Positions 61,828 through 64,000 of a stretch of DNA of 64,000 nucleotides are shown piece by piece (the stretch's first letter is position 1; each line of letters starts with the position of its first letter). Source of the DNA: Streptacidiphilus rugosus AM-16 (GTDB lineage: Bacteria; Actinomycetota; Actinomycetes; Streptomycetales; Streptomycetaceae). The DNA lies in contig NZ_JQMJ01000004.1 of the NCBI RefSeq assembly GCF_000744655.1, forward strand, positions 6,200,001 to 6,264,000, in the 5' to 3' direction. Both the position numbers and the translations under genes were made by a program. A model generated the notes under the pieces. That model had not been told where the DNA came from, searched no databases, and saw only the letters and a list, made by a program, of their open reading frames with translations.

Positions 61828-64000
61828 GTGACCACGTTCCACGAACCCGACACCCTTCTCGACCCGACCGCCGTCGACCCGACCGCCGTCGCCGGGACGG
61901 AGCGCGAGCCCGAGGGCACGCCGCTGCCCACTCCGGAGGCGCCGCTCGCCCCCGGGGAGGTGGAGCGTCTGGTCGGCGGCTGGCACCACGATCCGCACGG
62001 CCTGCTCGGCGCCCACGACACGGTGGAAGGCACCGCGGTCCGGGTGCTGCGGCCGCTGGCCGAGCGGGTGGTCGTCGACACCGGGGTGGAGCGCCACGAG
62101 CTGACGCACCAGCAGGACGGGCTCTTCACCGGCCTGCTCCCCATGGGCTCGGTCACCGAGGGCTACCTGCTCCAGGTCCGCTACGCGGGCGACTGGTACG
62201 AGCAGGAGGACGGCTACCGCTTCCTGCCCACGCTCGAGGAGACCGACCTGCACCTGATCGGCGAGGGGCGGCACGAGCAGCTGTGGCGGGCGCTCGGCTC
62301 GCACCCGCGCGTGATCCGGGGCACCACCGGCACCTCCTTCGCGCTCTGGGCCCCGAACGCGTCCGGCGTCCGGCTGGTCGGCGACTTCAACGGCTGGAAC
62401 GGCGCGGCCCACCCGATGCGCTCGCTGGGCGCGAGCGGCGTCTGGGAGCTGTTCGTGCCGGGGATCGGCGAGGGCGCCCGCTACAAGTACGAGATCGCCA
62501 CCCGCGACGGCCGGATGGTGCAGAAGGCCGACCCGCTGGCCCGCGCCACCGAGGTCCCCCCGTCCACCGCCTCCGTCGTGCACGCGTCCCACCACCGCTG
62601 GAACGACGCGGAGTGGATGTCCACGCGCGGCCGGCTCCCCCACCACGAGGCGCCGCTCAGCATCTACGAGGTACATCTGGCCTCCTGGCGGCCGGGGCTG
62701 ACGTACCGGCAGCTGGCGGAGGAGCTGCCCGCCTACGTCCGCGACCTCGGCTTCACCCACGTCGAGCTGATGCCGGTGATGGAGCACCCCTTCGGCGGCT
62801 CCTGGGGCTACCAGGTCACCGGCTTCTACGCGCCGACCTCCCGGCTGGGTTCCCCTGACGACTTCCGTTTCCTGGTGGACTCGCTGCACCAGGCGGGTCT
62901 CGGCGTGATCGTCGACTGGGTGCCCGCGCACTTCCCCAAGGACGACTTCGGCCTGGCCCGCTTCGACGGCGAGCCGCTGTACGAGCCGGCCGACCCGCGC
63001 CGGGCCGAGCACCCGGACTGGGGCACCCTGGAGTTCGACTACGGCCGCACCGAGGTGCGCAACTTCCTGGTCGCAAACGCGGTCTTCTGGGGCGAGGAGT
63101 TCCACGTCGACGGCCTGCGCGTGGACGCGGTGGCCTCGATGCTGTATCTGGACTACTCCCGCGAGCACGGCGAGTGGGCGCCCAACGAGCACGGCGGGCG
63201 GGAGAACTGGGACGCCGTCCGGTTCCTGCAGGAGATGAACGCCACCGTCTACCGGCGCTGCCCCGGCATCGTGACCATCGCCGAGGAGTCCACCGCCTGG
63301 CCGGGCGTCACCGCCCCCACCGACCACGGCGGCCTCGGCTTCGGCCTGAAGTGGAACATGGGCTGGATGCACGACTCGCTGCAGTACATGAGCCACGAGC
63401 CGGTGCACCGCAAGTACCACCACAACGAGATGACCTTCTCGATGGTCTACGCCTACAGCGAGAACTACGTGCTGCCGATCTCGCACGACGAGGTGGTGCA
63501 CGGCAAGCGCGCGCTGGTGAGCAAGATGCCCGGCGACTGGTGGCAGCAGCGCGCCGACGAGCGCGCCTACCTGGGCTTCATGTGGGCCCACCCGGGCAAG
63601 CAACTGCTCTTCATGGGCCAGGAGTTCGCCCAGGGCGCGGAGTGGGACCACGAGAGCGGACCGCAGTGGTGGGTGCTGGACGAGTCCTGGCCCGCGCACG
63701 CCGAGCACGCGGGGGTCCGCGAGCTGGTCCGCGACCTGAACCGGCTCTACCTGGACACCCCGGCGCTGTGGCAGCAGGACTCGGTCCCGGCCGGCTTCGC
63801 CTGGCTGGACGGCGGCGCGGCGGAGGACAACGTCTTCTCCTTCGTCCGCTTCGACCGGCAGGGACGCCCGCTGGTCTGCGTCAGCAACCTCTCGCCTGTG
63901 GTGCGGCACGACTACCGGGTGGGGCTGCCGACGGTCCGGGCGGACGTGCGCGACGCGCGCTGGCTGGAGATCCTCAACACCGACACCCTCGTCTACGGCG
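61828..64000 (+). CDS. glgB: 1,4-alpha-glucan branching enzyme, 3' end cut by the window
   Basis: GlgB introduces alpha-1,6 branches into the GlgE product. The visible 724 residues hold two N-terminal carbohydrate-binding domains (first from about 40, CBM48 from about 165), then the GH13 barrel with nucleophile Asp433 (GLRVDAVAS), acid/base Glu486 (IAEESTAWP) and ISHDEVVHGK. GTG 61828 follows GGGAGG, three bases after the mak stop. A perfect 15-base tandem repeat (61861-61890) doubles DPTAV in the N-terminal tail. The C-terminus is outside the window. Confidence 0.95.
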   Translation, partial: MTTFHEPDTLLDPTAVDPTAVAGTEREPEGTPLPTPEAPLAPGEVERLVGGWHHDPHGLLGAHDTVEGTAVRVLRPLAERVVVDTGVERHELTHQQDGLFTGLLPMGSVTEGYLLQVRYAGDWYEQEDGYRFLPTLEETDLHLIGEGRHEQLWRALGSHPRVIRGTTGTSFALWAPNASGVRLVGDFNGWNGAAHPMRSLGASGVWELFVPGIGEGARYKYEIATRDGRMVQKADPLARATEVPPSTASVVHASHHRWNDAEWMSTRGRLPHHEAPLSIYEVHLASWRPGLTYRQLAEELPAYVRDLGFTHVELMPVMEHPFGGSWGYQVTGFYAPTSRLGSPDDFRFLVDSLHQAGLGVIVDWVPAHFPKDDFGLARFDGEPLYEPADPRRAEHPDWGTLEFDYGRTEVRNFLVANAVFWGEEFHVDGLRVDAVASMLYLDYSREHGEWAPNEHGGRENWDAVRFLQEMNATVYRRCPGIVTIAEESTAWPGVTAPTDHGGLGFGLKWNMGWMHDSLQYMSHEPVHRKYHHNEMTFSMVYAYSENYVLPISHDEVVHGKRALVSKMPGDWWQQRADERAYLGFMWAHPGKQLLFMGQEFAQGAEWDHESGPQWWVLDESWPAHAEHAGVRELVRDLNRLYLDTPALWQQDSVPAGFAWLDGGAAEDNVFSFVRFDRQGRPLVCVSNLSPVVRHDYRVGLPTVRADVRDARWLEILNTDTLVYG

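Noticed and set aside
61759..63909. A 716-codon minus-strand frame opposite glgB.
   Set aside because: Pure antisense of the branching enzyme with shadow composition.

Overview
This is high-GC actinobacterial DNA and looks like core chromosome of a Streptomyces-type organism (family Streptomycetaceae). The evidence is strongly GC-biased third codon positions, many GTG starts, several 4-base start/stop overlaps, rare TTA codons, an RmdB-like cyclic-di-GMP protein, and a gene order I recognise from memory as that of Streptomyces coelicolor between about SCO5506 and SCO5440. I found no phage, insertion sequence, CRISPR array, tRNA or rRNA.

Layout. 1-2.8 kb: the 3'-truncated gene of a large ATPase regulator with a cysteine cluster, and a 57-residue basic protein. 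3.0-6.6 kb: gatC-gatA-small membrane protein-gatB (tRNA amidotransferase). 6.7-12.4 kb: a GGDEF/EAL protein (RmdB-like), DNA ligase LigA, a MetE-like zinc protein and a short-chain dehydrogenase. 12.4-18.2 kb: a potassium-channel-like RCK protein whose reading frame has no stop where it should end, then mnmA and its cysteine desulfurase, an IclR regulator and a TRIC-type channel. 18.3-24.4 kb: a five-gene oligopeptide ABC importer with a strong stem-loop between the binding protein and the next permease gene. 24.9-31.4 kb: one-carbon/serine block: two SseB-like genes, a tandem glycine riboswitch, gcvT, gcvH, glyA and sdaA. 31.4-37.7 kb: an ABC exporter, a short Rho paralogue, a MazG-like protein, an MpaB/DUF2236 protein, an anti-sigma-type ATPase and an enoyl-CoA hydratase. 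37.9-48.3 kb: two L,D-transpeptidase lipoproteins, glgX, an ECF sigma/zinc anti-sigma pair and a heterodimeric ABC exporter. 48.4-52.9 kb: a DUF222-HNH gene, a secreted 5'-nucleotidase-like phosphatase and an epimerase-like protein. 52.9-64 kb: glgP diverging from glgE-treS-mak-glgB, the GlgE glucan pathway; glgB runs off the window.

How the genes work together. TreS interconverts trehalose and maltose, Mak phosphorylates maltose, GlgE polymerises maltose-1-phosphate, GlgB branches the product, and GlgP and GlgX break glucan down. GcvT/GcvH split glycine, GlyA interconverts glycine and serine, and SdaA drains serine to pyruvate. The riboswitch ties the start of that run to glycine. MnmA and the neighbouring desulfurase supply tRNA 2-thiouridine.

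Most of the window is ordinary housekeeping sequence. The observations most worth a second look are: the Rho paralogue that keeps its motor but lacks the usual aromatic RNA-binding residues; TTA (bldA-type) codons in two sigma-regulatory genes; the missing stop codon of the RCK gene, explicable by one base; a five-cysteine cluster in the large regulator; and the asymmetric ATP sites of the paired ABC exporter. I did not find an obvious wholly new system.
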